NCBI GenBank assembly: GCA_014706295.1
Contig: JACSVZ010000015.1
Coordinates: 60,695,535-60,759,534 of the forward strand
Direction: 5' to 3'
Origin: Lycocorax pyrrhopterus obiensis
Taxonomy: Eukaryota > Chordata > Aves > Passeriformes > Paradisaeidae
DNA: 64,000 bases
Made by a program: the position numbers and the translations under genes
Notes under the pieces: generated by a model
Told to the model about the DNA's origin: nothing
Database searches by the model: none
The model's input: the letters and a program-made list of their open reading frames with translations, nothing else
In this document: piece after piece, positions 51,226 through 63,482 of the stretch
Numbering within the stretch: the stretch's first letter is position 1
Layout: every line of letters starts with the position of its first letter

Positions 51226-51593
51226 GGTGTATTAACAGGGCTCTGGCTCTCAGAGCCCTGAGGACACCTGTGGCCTTTATGGCCTTGCCAGCCTCACCTG
51301 GGGGCCCAACATGATGACCCCCTGTCCATCGGCCCAGCTCAGCCCCAGGACTCCAGCCCTTGCTGGGGCCATGTGCTGGCACACCCGCTTGCAGCCCCAC
51401 CCTAGGTCCCCAAACAGCCCCAGACCTGTGCTGCAGATAAGGTTATTTCTGATTCTGTACACTGGATAATTCTTTTGCCAACACTCAAGCTAGCTCCATC
51501 TCCAGTCTGGCCTCCTGCTGTTCACAGCTGGACTCCCCCAGACCTGGTTCACCATCTTACCTTGTTTAGGCCTGTCAGTGGATCCTGCCATTG
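51226..51593. repeat. GC-rich block beside a CR1, possible old interspersed repeat
   Basis: Base composition changes sharply to GC-rich around 51230-51430 and then grades toward the CR1 end at 51594. Phrases such as CCTCCTGCTGTTCACAGCTG have the feel of an avian interspersed repeat, but I could not match a family. It could equally be unique GC-rich DNA. Confidence 0.3.
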
Positions 51594-51882
51594 TCACAGA
51601 ATCATTTAGGTTGGAAAAGACCTCCAGGATCAATGAGTCCAACCTTCCAACAATTTCCACCTGGTCAATTAGACCATGGCACTGAGTGTCACATCATTTC
51701 TTGAGCACCTCCAGGGATGGTGACCCCACCACCTCCCTGAGAAGCCAGTTCCAATGCCTGACAGCTCTTTCAGTGAAGAAATTCCCCCTAATGTCCAACC
51801 TGAACCCCCTGGTGCAGTTTGGGGCCATGTCCTCTTGTCCTGTCGCTGGTTGCCTGGGAGAAGAGGACAACCTGTTGTCACC
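51594..51882 (-). mobile_element. CR1 LINE 3' fragment
   Basis: CACAGAATCATTTAGGTTGG and AAAAGACCTCCAGGATCA open the inverse CR1 tail. The inverse of the conserved block follows (CTCCAGGGATGGTGACCCCA, AATTCCCCCTAATGTCCAAC, TCTTGTCCTGTCGCTGGTTG). It belongs to a different CR1 subfamily from the copies at 10873, 16255 and 32323, which have the GGTGTCCCTGCCCA type of tail. Confidence 0.9.
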
Positions 51883-54411
51883 AGGTACTGCAACCCTGGG
51901 CTCTGGGGACAGAAGGGCCTTGCACAGCCCCTGTTGGCACCACCCTTGGTCATAGCCATCACCCCCACATCCATCCGCCACTGGGCTGCTCCATTACATC
52001 AGGTCAAGACAAAACCCACAAGAATTTGTGTTCCGGCCTGAATAACAAGGCCATGTAGAACATCCAAAACATCTTTCCCCCTGACCTACTTGCATGCTGT
52101 GTATGGACACACATCCTGCGTGGCCACAGCCAGCGTAGGCAGGGAAAAAGCTGCCCCTTCCAAACATGCAAGAGAAGAGGTCAGAGACTTGCTTCAAAAC
52201 ACTTCACTGCTGCTTTCAAGGGGCTGCAGTCAGGAACGAGGAAACACTGCACAAAGAGAGGCAGGTAGGGCACAGGCTGTGCAGAATTTCAGAGCAGAAT
52301 TTCACTCCCTGACTGCTGTCACCACTTATGGATAAATGAGCTGGGCAACACAAGATACACAAAAAGCCCACTGGAAAGTACCAGCATACATGGGAAAAGG
52401 GTTTTTAGAGTGGAGGAAGAAAGAGGAGCTGATGTTTCAGAATATCTGCAGATAGTCAATTATTCATATCCCCTAATGGAGAGGGAAAAGAGCAGTGTTT
52501 CCAGTTCGGCATCAGCACATACTGAAAGTGCTGTGAAAAACCACCAGAGGTGCAAAACAGCTGTCAGTCGGTGTGAAAGGCCAAGATTAAACACCCCTCT
52601 CACCCAGCAGTCTTAGTCTAAGGATAGCAATCATGAATCAGCCACTCAAAGCCCACAGAGGGCTTGTTCCAGGAAACCGCCCTTGGAAAGGGGCAGGATG
52701 GTTTGGAAACGCACGCAGACAAAACCACACCAACAATCTGCCCACAAATGGATATTAATAACCTACAGACCGTACGTGCACGGGCAGACTGCTCCAAGCC
52801 TCCCTGGGTGTGGGGCTGGGAGCACATCCTCCCATTCTGCCCTCTCCAAAGGAGCGAAACGCGCTAACGGAGGAAACGGAGAGGAAGGAAACCTCCTCAA
52901 ACCTCCTCACAAAGGGCAAGTCCAAGAAAAGCAGGGGTCTATTTACAGCCTCCCGAAGTCCCTGCCAGCAGATGGTCCCTTAGAGCTCCTTGGTGGGGAG
53001 CAGCTTAGGGCTGTGTTAAGACTCCTCAGAGCTGGGATAAGCCCAGATCAGGAAGGAACCAGGGGATTGTGCCAAGTGCCACCAGTACAAGACCACACTG
53101 TGTGAGGTGCAGGTGACCTCATTTTCTGTGGAACATGACATTAGAAGAGAGCCGTGTGTTTTCAGGTGTGAGGTAAGGAAGGAGGAGGTTATTCCTTATG
53201 GAAAAAAAACCCAACCAACTAAAACAACACAAAAACCACTAAACAAACAAAACAATCCTGGGAAGTGCCTCTAGAAGGTCGTAAAAGATAGAAGCCAAGC
53301 TAACAACCCTTTGTTCTTCTGGAAATACCTCCCTCTGCCCGTAGCAACGGAACCAGGACCCCATATTGCCATCCTAAGTTAAACATGGGCCCTATTGGCT
53401 CTCGAGAGGCCAGGATTTAAACTTCTTTGTTTTCATAAACCAAAAAAATACACGCTCACAGAAATCACTCTCTTCTGATTCATTTCCTCTGGCATTGTAC
53501 TGCTAAGTTGCTCAAACAAAATGCTCAGTTTTCTCCTCTTCCTCCCCCTTTCCTCTCCTTCAGGGCCACGTTTTCCCCCAGCTGGGAGAAAGTCTAACTT
53601 TCTAAATAAGCCGTTACTGTAGCTAATAGCCTAGAGGGAGGAAAGCCCCCTTGTGAACCCTGGAAACACTGTGTCTTGGCTGTTGTAAAGCAGACAAATG
53701 AAAGCAGGAACACATGTTATACATTAGAGGCTCAGATTTTGATGGTAGGCTGCTACAGCCCAACCTTCAATGAATTTCACCTCTACTCCGTTGGCTTCTC
53801 AGGTTTTCTGAGCTTCAGCCGTTAAATCTGGGTTTGCATCACTCAGGTGCCAAAAGTTTCCTTCTAGGTGGGAGGAAAGAGCTTCTGACCACACAAGCCC
53901 CATTCTCGTGCTGGCATCTTTAGTATTTCAAGAGATAAATGGAGAGAGTCTTGGGGACAGACTGTTAAAGAACATGGCCATATAGCATTTATTAGCACAA
54001 AAAAATCCCATTCAGGTTCTGGAGCCGTGCATCTGCTGAAAGGAACCAATTATCTGATTGCTAGGCCTGGTTTTAAGGGAGGAACCTGTAACGTGCCTAT
54101 GTTCCTTGTTAGACTCAATCACAAACTGCTGTGGGCAAAAGAGTAGAAAGCAGGAGGAAAAAAACCTAGCAGTAAATTTACTGTACTTTTCAAACCAGCA
54201 AAAGAAAACGTTTCAGTTGCAACCTATTGCTTCCCAAGGAGTAAATACAGACACATGGAAATTATGTAAAACTGTTCAGACCACACCTTTCAACTAATCA
54301 CCTACAAATCAGCAGAAGGCTTTCACCCCAGTCCTTCAAAATGCTTTTATTCCTCATAGCCCTGTCCTGTGCAGCATCGCTTGCTTTTTAGATGAAGGGG
54401 TGGCTTGTCAC

Positions 54412-54424
54412 CACACACACACAC
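54412..54424. repeat. (CA)n microsatellite
   Basis: Six and a half perfect CA units. Confidence 0.85.
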
Positions 54425-57400
54425 GTCAGCCTTAATATTCCATTACTTTTTAAAGAATTCTCTCACATGTCACCCATCATCTCTGTACAGAGGTGCAAAC
54501 TACACAGTCTTCTTCTCACAATAGATTGTGGAAACACATGAGGACAAAAAAACCAACCAACCACCAAAATAGATGTAGGATTGAATTATGTAAACAAAAC
54601 AAAATGTGGGGGAAAAAATTGGGAGTTCTTAGATAACCTTTCATCCATGTAAAAGCATCTTTGTTTATGCAGCAATACCAGATATTAACACTACAAGAAT
54701 TATCTTTTAATAACAAGCACTGGCTATTTGTTTTACATAGGAAGAAAAAAAATCTGTGCAATGTTTATGGTTGCTGAAGAGTGGAAATTCTACTCCACTG
54801 AAAAGCAATTGTGCTCATTATTATGACACACAAATACATACGATATGAATTATATGGAGTAGCTGGCTGAGGTGAATCATTGCTGTTTCCTGCTGCATCA
54901 GAGCTTTAGCTGGGGCTAAACTGCAGGTAATAGTTTGTGCTTCAGATGGAAACACTCTTCTGGAGCGAGAGCAGGCACCAGCAGGGATTCAGAGACAGCC
55001 TAAATGCTCTGTGTAGTGTCAGAAGCTAATCCCACCTCTGCAAGGAAGGGCTAGGGGGAAAACAGCATCAGCACTGGAGAAGGCATGCTCAGCTTTCTGG
55101 CTGATGAGATTCCCAGAGCTCCTCAACATGTGCTGGGCAGTTACATCATGCACACAGCTCTGGTTCCAGCAGCCTGCTTAATACATCAAGAGCTGCTGTG
55201 GGGAGGCAGAAGAGCGAGCAAACGCCTCATCAGAGTGACCTCAGTTAATGCTGCAGCCAAGTCTGTGAGGTTTGGATCCAGAACACCTCCCAGCATCCAG
55301 ATCTAGAGCCCTAGGTGCTGCCATTACAGAATGAGGGGCCAACAGAGGCAATAAATACATTTAAAAAAAATCAAACTTCAGCTCTGACCATGGCCCTCAT
55401 GCACAAAACACAATATGCTTTGATCTGTGTCCACCTCTGCTCGGTACAAGAACAGTTCAGCCAGCAGCACAGGACTTCAGGAAGATTGGCAACGATCTTC
55501 CCCTTCGTGCCAAGGGAAACACTTCTTGCCTGTGGCATTTTCCGCCCACACATTAATTCACCTCACTTCATGTTTGAAAATAAAAAGAAGAGGAAAAAAC
55601 CCATCATCATCCAATAACAGCAACATCAATTCACCAGGGGAAACAACAAAGGCAGAGCAACACAGGGAGGAAATGTTTATACATGCATAGGAACGGCCAA
55701 GAAAACCAACTAAAGAAAAGACAGAAAATAAGCAAATCCCACCCTGCCCTGCTCACCCCCCACCTCCAGCTGCAAACCAGCCAGCACGTTGTGTCAACCT
55801 GGTGCAGGTGCCAAAACTTTGTTCTGGCAGCCATCCAGGGGTTTTTGCTCCTCAGGACAGAGGGACAGCAGGGGTGCTTAAAGCAGCCATGCCCTGCTGT
55901 TTGCTTTGCCAGTGCTCCACCGGGCTTGCTGCTGATGGCCACAGTCCCAGTGCAGCAGGCCGCTCTTCCTCTCAAGTAATTTTGTTTCTGTCACTGAGAA
56001 CCTTCAATTTCTCATTGCTCCTCTCAAAGGGCTTTATCCTCCTCCACACAGAGCAAGCACCTTGGATTTGGAGCACCTCCCACCAGGCAACCATATTCTT
56101 GTGGACACCCATTCCAAGGTGGCAGGCAGTCCCCAGCCTCACTGCCCTGAATGCTTCCACTGGAAAAGGATAAAACACCTGAACAGGTCACAGGCAGCGG
56201 TTTGTTGTCTCAGAACTGTACTTCTGCCTCGATGCAGAATGACAGACTCCAGGGACAAAATTGTGCTTCTGCTTGTGTGTTGTATTGTGGAAATGCCAAA
56301 AGAGGTGGAGAGGGAGGGGAAAGGGTCACAGAGAGGTGGAACACCTTATGGAAACAGGAGTGATGAAAGAAACCCTGTGGCTCTGCCAGTCAGCTCCTAC
56401 CCAAGTCCACAACAGAAGGGGGGAAAAGAAACAACCACAAAAAACCCCACAGAACCCCAACCCACCCCCCCCATTTTTCTGTGTTCCCCTTTCACACACA
56501 GTGTATTGCCAAAGAGCAATCCCATTTTATCTCGCAGCTGGCAACATTAGTGTTAACAATCAGCTCTTTCCTTCAGATGTGCTGCTTCTTCGCTCTGCAC
56601 ACAGCCTGAAGTCGTGTTCTCAGTGTTTCTGCACCTGAAGGTACCTGGAGTCAAACCAGTTACTGATGGGTTTTACCACAGAGGATGTGGAAGAGCAGAA
56701 TGAAGGTGTCCTGTGTTCACGAGAGCTGAACTAGTGACTTCCCAGGGCTGTTTATGGTGACAAGACAACACTGAGGAACAGTGAGACTCATCTTGTATCC
56801 CTTGTCTGAAGGAAGACTCCAGTAGTCTTCTGTCAGTTTCTTTATTCTGTGTGTTTTTAATATCCCCGTGTTTGTGCAAGGTATTAAACCCAGCAAACGC
56901 TGATCATTGCCTTTGCTGTTCCCATTCAGATCATTGAGTTAAAGTCAACATTCCTGCTTTTGGCACTAGCACAGGTCCTGTGCCCCTAAGGGGAGGATGG
57001 AGCCTTCTCACTCTGCATCAGCTCCTTCGCAATGTGCATTCAGAAACAGAATTCCTATCTGCCCATTACTAGAAAAGAACAGGTTTCCTAATCAACAAGT
57101 TCGGCTCTCATCTCACCTTGTGCAATTTTAAGAGTTCTCAATTACAAAACAAGCCACACACAAAAAAAAACCCCAAAAGTCCCTAAGCAGTTACTGACGT
57201 GACTCCTGCACTGCTCCCATAGAGAGTCTCCTAAAGTGAATGGCTATAAAAATGAAAAGAAATAAAAGGAAATAGTGCATAGGCTGTGCCAGAGTAAGCT
57301 TAAAAGGCAAATGAACTTATTTTAAAATTAAAAGCCTCCCCTGACACAAGATAATCCTAAGAAATGTTTACATTTTTTTCCCAGCAGCCTCTTGTCCATC

Positions 57401-58300
57401 TACCCAAGGAACCAAAGTGACAACCATTACCAGAGCATTCAAATACCTTATTATTTTAGTTTGCAACCATCCAAGGCAAGGAGCAGCTCACTTTTAGGCA
57501 GAAAACAGAGATATCCTAAATACAGGGCACAAGAATTCACACTGTCCTCTGGCTAAGTCAGTCCCTGCCACACATCCAGGCACAAGGGGAAAGCAGAGCC
57601 ATCGTTGTTCCAAAGACATCGATGGTGTTTTAAAAACAGCTTACAAAACACTCGTGTGAGGACTCGGGTCAACACAGCTTTCCATGACCTTCCTTTCTGG
57701 CAGAAGTCATCAATATTCACCTACTAATGAGAACTCATGGCCTCACAATTGGCTTTTCCCTTCCCAGCTGTGCTCGAAAGCAGCTCTTGCTTGCCCAAGG
57801 ATAAAGAGACGGAGGGAAATACTCAGGTCTCTAGAGGGCAAAGCCAGAAACCTAAACATAGAACCACTCCTTCTCCTTTTGTTGGGCTTTCATTGTCAGT
57901 GTCAAGAGTGTCTTATGGATCAGCAAGGTGACCACCAAAACACACACAGGGCTTTTTGTCTTGTGACTTTGACGCCATTCTGTCGAGTGTCTCTCTAATA
58001 CAAATGCTAATTTATGCTTTGCTTGTTCTTTTTGAATTCACAAACAGGAAAGATTTCTCTTGCCAAATTGTTATTTTAGTGGTTTCATCAGAAAAACAAA
58101 AGCAGACTAAATGGAAAAGTTAACCCTGAGGTTTCAGGAGGAAGCCTGGAAAACCTGAACCTGGCAATACTCACTCCAACTAAAATAGTTCCAAGTATAC
58201 AGTTTTTGTCACAGTATTTGCAGCTTGACTTGGTGACATTCCAAGGACCTCTTTCATTTCCCCTTGACCTCGGGATTTCATCCTTGTGGGTATTTTCTTA

Positions 58301-58329
58301 AAACAAACAAACCAACCAACCAACCAAAT
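58301..58329. repeat. (CAAA)n/(CCAA)n compound microsatellite
   Basis: Two CAAA units pass into about four CCAA units, an A/C transition within one tract. Confidence 0.85.
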
Positions 58330-60461
58330 AAAAACCAATACTGGGTTATTTCAACTCTCTTCATCCTCTCCCATTGTCTCTCCACCTTCAGCTCCTCAGC
58401 TGTAGTGAGTTAACTGACCACAACCAAAAATCTCAGTAGGGAAGAAGTTCTTCTCATTTACTAGACTGATGAAGGCAGTGCCAGGACTAACAAGAGCTTA
58501 AACACTCCTCAGTCCTGTGGGGTGGGAAGTCATCAGTCCAGGTGGAAGCATTCCCACCATGCTCACCAGGAACAGGAATTAATATTGAAACACTTTTCAA
58601 TAACATAGGTGCTGACAGACCCTTTAATGAAACAGCTCTAGCACTCAGTTTAAATAATAATCTCGCCCTGAAAGCTTACAGCATAAGGCCATTAGCAAGC
58701 TCTACAAATCTCAGGTAACTTCTTCATAGAATTTTAAAACACTTAGCAAGCGCTAATTAATTAAGCATCACATCACCTTCCAAACTAAATGACTGAATTC
58801 ACGACGATAATACATTGGATTTTCCTGCCTGCACTTCAGGTTGTTCAAACAATTTGCTTTCTCATTTTCCTCAGAGAGAACACCTGCTCTTCCCTTAGCA
58901 ACCACTGCAGTCAAACCCACCACAGACACAGGGGCCCGCAGACATTTTGAATCAATGAGTGAAAAAGGGATTTTCACCTTTTACCAGCTCAAAGTCCAGC
59001 ATTATTTCACCCCCATCAGCAGGTGGGCTCCAGGGAAGTAATACTGCACTCTGGCCATAAAGGTCAATCCATATTAGATGTGGCCAGAAGAGAAGATATG
59101 CTCCCAAAAAAGCAGGTTTCCCATCACCCCACTCACTGTGGCATTAGCTGATAACACAGAGAGGCTGAGAGCACACAGAGAAGATTCCTTTCAAGTGCAG
59201 CTGAACAAAATGATCAGCTCCATTTGCTAATGGACATTCAGCCTGCTGGATGAGGCTAAGAATGGCCCAAAATACATATACTGTGGATTTCAGGTCCTAA
59301 GCAACAGCTATTTAGTGCTGCAAGTCAGTTCCTATTGGGCCACTCGATTTATTAAAAGAAATAGAGCCACAAGCAACCCACTCCTGAGAAGAGGAAAGTG
59401 CTAAGGGTCTTTAAGTGCACATTTTAGCAGTGAAGGAACATCAAAGCACCAGAAGGGAGGTTTCAGTTTCTTCCTTTCAGACAGCAATGCACAGAGTAAA
59501 AGAGTTTGTTTAAGTTCACACAGAGGCAGAGCTGCATGCCTAGGGCAGCCACTGGGGCCGTGGCTTCCTTAGCACTTTGAGAGCTCCAGAAAAGCAGCTA
59601 GAGAAGTGCCCTTGGATGAAAGGGCCTGGATCTAGAGAGTAACACTTCCCCCAGCACTGACAGTTGTCCTCCTTCCTGCAGTAAGAGCACGTGCACCCCA
59701 AGCAAAGCTGAATGCTACATACAACATTAAATCATCTTGAACTATGCCTATTCAAAAGACATTTATTCAAAGCTTATTTATATATTCGTCTTCTAAAGGG
59801 CCTGTGACAAGTCACCCATGAATAAAATTCAGAAGTGTCAGCACATGCCCTCTGACACAAGGCAACAGCACCTACTCACTACACAAATACACCTCTGCAA
59901 GCAAGTGTACAAAGTACGAGCAACTTTACATTCAGGCAAAATCATTCTATACCTTATACCACCAGCGATATTAAAATGCAACATACTCACAGAGAAAACG
60001 TCCCAAAAAAAGCAGCTTCACATCACAACCAGACTCCAGGACCCGACAAAAGCTCCTGACTCCTCTCCACCTCAAAGGCAACACTGCCTGGCCAAGTACA
60101 AGGGAGGAAAACTTAATCTCGACCAGGTGCCCCAACAGGTGTGGCTGTTTAGCAATTAGGCACAACGGCTGAATTTGGGCCAGGCAGCACCAAAGATGGT
60201 TTAGTGAGAGCCGGTAGTGCAGAGATGCAGCTGACAAAAATGGTGAGAAAGCCTCGAGCAAAATTGTGCACTCTGAGGAATGTCTTGTACCTCAGTATTT
60301 AAGAGTGTGGCTATTTAAACACTCTCTAGCATCGTTGCAGCAGTTCAGTTCCATGAGTCTGTGCTCATCTGCTTTTGAAGGAAAGTCAGCTCTGTGGCAA
60401 CACCAGCGTGATCAGGAGGCACTGAAGACGCCCGTTTTAAGGGCAAGGTTACTTTTTGGAC

Positions 60462-60555
60462 CTATAAGCAATTATCTGTTTGAATTTCCACCTGGTGCTG
60501 GAGTTGCAGTACTTGGTCCTGTAATTTCAGTCGCTGGAAAAGCTCTTTCTTGTGC
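60462..60555 (-). other. Candidate terminal coding exon, coiled-coil-like
   Basis: On the minus strand a long pyrimidine tract (TTTATTTCTCCTAATCCCC and beyond) ends in AACATCAG at 60556. After one base, the frame reads HKKELFQRLKLQDQVLQLQH and ends QTDNCL at a TAG stop (plus-strand 60462-60464). The residues have hydrophobic spacing suited to a short coiled coil. A second frame is also open for 27 codons, which weakens the case. No partner exon was found and I recognise no family. It could be the last coding exon of a minus-strand gene or a chance splice-like site. Confidence 0.3.
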
Positions 60556-61217
60556 CTGATGTTCGGGGAGGGGGATTAGGAGAAATAAACTGATGTTAGT
60601 TTTGTTTGTGCGTGTGGTTTGGGGTCTGTGTTTGGTTTGGGGTTTTTTTTAAGGAATCAATTCCAGTGAATAACGTGAAAGCACAAATCGCTAGCATTGG
60701 GAAGTAGGAGTGGAGCAGGCATTGAAATTTTGTGTGACCAGAGTTGCTTGATCTCTCAGATACCCTAATTTGGGTCTGTCACGGTGGCAGGGGGCAGGAC
60801 AAGCAGCTCTCTGTCACCTTCCTGCATCCCTGCTTCTCCCAGTGCCTTTTGCACGCTGTGCGGGTGAGAGCAGGATGTCACTCAGCAAGGGTGTCCAGCC
60901 CCACCTCGGTGAGCCTTGTGCAGCTCTGTTAGCATGCAGGTTAGTTTCGATGATTTGTAAAACAGATCTACTGCAAAAGCAGCAGTCTTTGCCGTTCTTT
61001 TAAAACGCACCCATTTGACTGTGCAAGGAGACAAAAAGAAAACGAAGTGGCTGCAAACAGACTTAGATCCTCCCTTCTTTGTTTCTTAACAAATCTGCTG
61101 GAAACACTCACTCGGCTGAGAGGAAAATCGTTGTTTGCATTAGGACCCTCTTAAGTCACGGCTCCTTTGCTCTGAAAAGATGATGAGCCATTGTTTTCCT
61201 CCTGTCTGAAACCAGTG
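60556..61217. other. Non-coding DNA
   Basis: No gene recognised. A G/T-rich patch lies at 60599-60650. Confidence 0.5.
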
Positions 61218-61322
61218 CTGGGGCGCAGTGTCCCTAAAGTGACTCTGGAGGAGCCTTTTGACTTCCTGGCTCAACTCCTGGCAAACAAACAACCTGCTGC
61301 AGGGTTGGTAGCCCCAGTCTAA
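61218..61322 (+). other. Short open frame after a splice-like acceptor, unassigned
   Basis: Following TTTTCCTCCTGTCTGAAACCAG (ending 61215), one frame is open for 34 codons to TAA and includes VTLEEPFDFLAQLLANKQ. The other two frames close at once. I cannot name a family. It is listed because two further such frames follow on the same strand. Confidence 0.15.
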
Positions 61323-62157
61323 ACTTCTGAAGAAATGTAGTTACACGGAACCTCAATTCAGCAAGGGCTGAGTCCTCTCTTACCAGACTCAAGCTCTTCT
61401 TTTGGGGAGTAGCAGAGAGACAGTCACAGTACAAACAAGTTACACATTGTCACTGAAGATTAAAAACTGCTGCTTGTTTAATTTTAATTTTAATGAATGG
61501 AAACTTCAGGATTTAAGAAAAAAAAAAGCTATGTAAAATATTAGCTTGAGGATCACAGATTTCGGCCCAAGATGGTTCCCAATTTCAGTGGCAGGGTTGA
61601 ATACACACTGCAAAAAGACCACTGTGTCAGGTAACGCAGCCCATTGCTATATAGAATAGCTAACCAAAGGAATGATTCAGGTGCTGAAGGTGCTACAGAG
61701 ACAAGTAAAGTTCACTAGGTAGGGTTTGATTAAATACCTATTATGCTTCTTTTTCTGAAGGGGAAAAAAACGTGTTTTCAAATAAGGAGACATTTTTCAG
61801 AAGTCATCTAGTTTCTTCAAACATTTTCGGAGAAAAATCTCTGCTTTGTAATAGATAATCTTAGTTTATCTTCCACTGAGCTTTGCTGTATAAGAATTTG
61901 TTTGTAGCCTTGTTCTTGTACAGCAAAGGATTCATAATTCTTTATTTCTGTTATTCTTAACACTGTCTGTGTAGCAAACTAAATTCTTCATTTTCCTGGT
62001 ACCCCTACCCTTAAGTACTCTTGGTAGGAGTATAACTGCTTATCCACTCGGTGCCTAGCCACAAAACTTAAACATATTTGAAACTCTTTCAAGGTTTCTA
62101 GGTGAAATGCAATATTGTCATTGTGATAACTATTCTTTCCAAATGCTGCAGAGTGCC
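61323..62157. other. Non-coding DNA
   Basis: No gene recognised. A/T-rich runs lie around 61480-61560 and 61770-61800. Confidence 0.5.
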
Positions 62158-62404
62158 ATCACACAGTGAAATTGCTGTTACTGCACACAAGCACCAGGCA
62201 ATATTCATACCTGATGTCTACAGAAAGCTCAGGATGTGTAGAAATGCCTGGGATTATGCTGATACTGGATACTTCAACACCCTGCTCGATGTTCTTGAAG
62301 TCCCAGGACATTCAGCAAACCTGGAGGCAACTCTAGATGACTTGTTGGCAAGGAAAAGGCTTCTGGGTTTCAAGAGGCTTTTGCTCTTCTATTTTTTTTT
62401 TTAA
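62158..62404 (+). other. Candidate exon or chance frame, unassigned
   Basis: An acceptor-like site (ATTCTTTCCAAATGCTGCAG) lies near 62150. The frame open from 62102 continues through RMCRNAWDYADTGYFNTLLD and SANLEATLDDLLARKRL to a TAA at 62402-62404, after a T10-rich run that gives FYFFF. The middle 60 residues look protein-like, and all three minus frames are closed. The end is dictated by a homopolymer, and no good donor is present. I recognise no family. Confidence 0.25.
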
Positions 62405-62561
62405 TAAGTACGCAAGGAACAAAAAGCCAACCTGCGAGAATTTTGTATCTACCTAGAAAAGCACAGTAGGTACAAGGCAACTCCTAGACAAAACTGCTGC
62501 TGCCCCAGCCCAGGTGATGGCTGGAGTCTCAAATGAGTGATGTTTTTGTACCACACCAGGT

Positions 62562-62789
62562 GCTGTTGATTCTACAGGAGCTGAGCTGAATCCTTCCTGT
62601 GTCACTCAGACCAAATGCCCCCTGACTCCAGAGCAAAACCTGCCTGATCAGTGTCTGAAGGATGTGGCCCTGGGGTACATGGTTCACTGCTACTGCCAAT
62701 TAACTGAGAAAAACATCCCCATCGCTGACTGGGTTCCCACTGCACCGTTATTAACCTTGCCAGGCTTTGCCTGTGCCCAGAAGGCTTAG
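62562..62789 (+). other. Candidate exon, 75 codons, unassigned
   Basis: After GATGTTTTTGTACCACACCAG (ending 62559), this frame is open for 75 codons to TAG. It reads AVDSTGAELNPSCVTQTKCP, then DQCLKDVALGYMVHCYCQLT and EKNIPIADWVP. There is no ATG near its start, so simple ORF calling misses it. Cysteines are frequent (C at about residues 13, 19, 31, 42 and 44). I could not match it to a known family. Confidence 0.25.
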
Positions 62790-63482
62790 CTGAGCTTGCA
62801 GAGGCAGTGTGCTAGGCAGGGTCTCAGCAAAAGAGAGAGCATCTGTCTGCAGGAGGCAAAAGGCAATACCTCCAGGAGCAGGGCAAAAAAACCCCTATGC
62901 AAGTGTGTTATGTTCTGCCCTGGGCCTTATCCATCAGAACCTGTTATCTTCCCCTGAACTCAGAATAAGCTGGCCAGATTTACATCCCTCTGTTCCACAT
63001 GGAAACTGCTCAGGTCATCAAAGGCCAGCTGGCTGCAATCACAGACAATACTTTTTAGTCAAGCCTACAATATATGCAAAAGGTAAAAATGCTTGTTGGC
63101 ATCCCAGCCCAGAAAAGACGAAAAAAATCACAAATAGAAAGGGAAACAGGGTGTAGAAAATTGCTACATTTCTAAACCCTAATTTTTAAGATTTTGCTTC
63201 CAGCCCCGGAGAACTGCCAGATCGCTTTACAATGCAGTTTTTTCCTTGGTGTTTTGCTTTCCTATTACCAGGTGCTAAACTGGCTGGGGTTCATGCTTGC
63301 CTCTCACACAACAATCTTGGATCTTTGAAGTAATAATACGTGCTCTCAGATGTTGCACAAATAACCATGTCATGTTTGCCAATTATACTCTACTTGTCTG
63401 TTGTTAACAAACCATGCAATTTCTAGTTTCCTGCAATAAATTCAAGTATAATTATCTCGTAATCTTGCAGGTATAAATGTAA
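62790..63482. other. Non-coding DNA
   Basis: No gene recognised. The 115-codon plus-strand frame at 62809-63156 has no domain and no splice support. Confidence 0.5.

Larger units (their letters stand above)
51883..60461. other. Non-coding DNA, no gene recognised
   Basis: Eight and a half kilobases with no supportable gene. A (CA)n run lies at 54412-54424 and a CAAA/CCAA repeat at 58301-58329. Open frames up to 162 codons (56062-56550) have no recognisable domain. An AT-rich, non-repetitive patch lies at 58620-58800. Confidence 0.55.

Noticed and set aside
51669..52041. Several overlapping 80-100 codon frames on both strands
   Set aside because: They fall in or beside a minus-strand CR1 tail, which is GC-richer and stop-poor.
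56062..56550. 162-codon plus-strand frame with overlapping frames
   Set aside because: Low-complexity stretches and no domain; competing open frames on the same strand suggest chance.
61384..61400. Possible 15-base micro-exon on the minus strand with a good donor (CTG|GTAAGAG)
   Set aside because: Too short to judge, and the surrounding frames contain stops. Without transcript data it cannot be supported.
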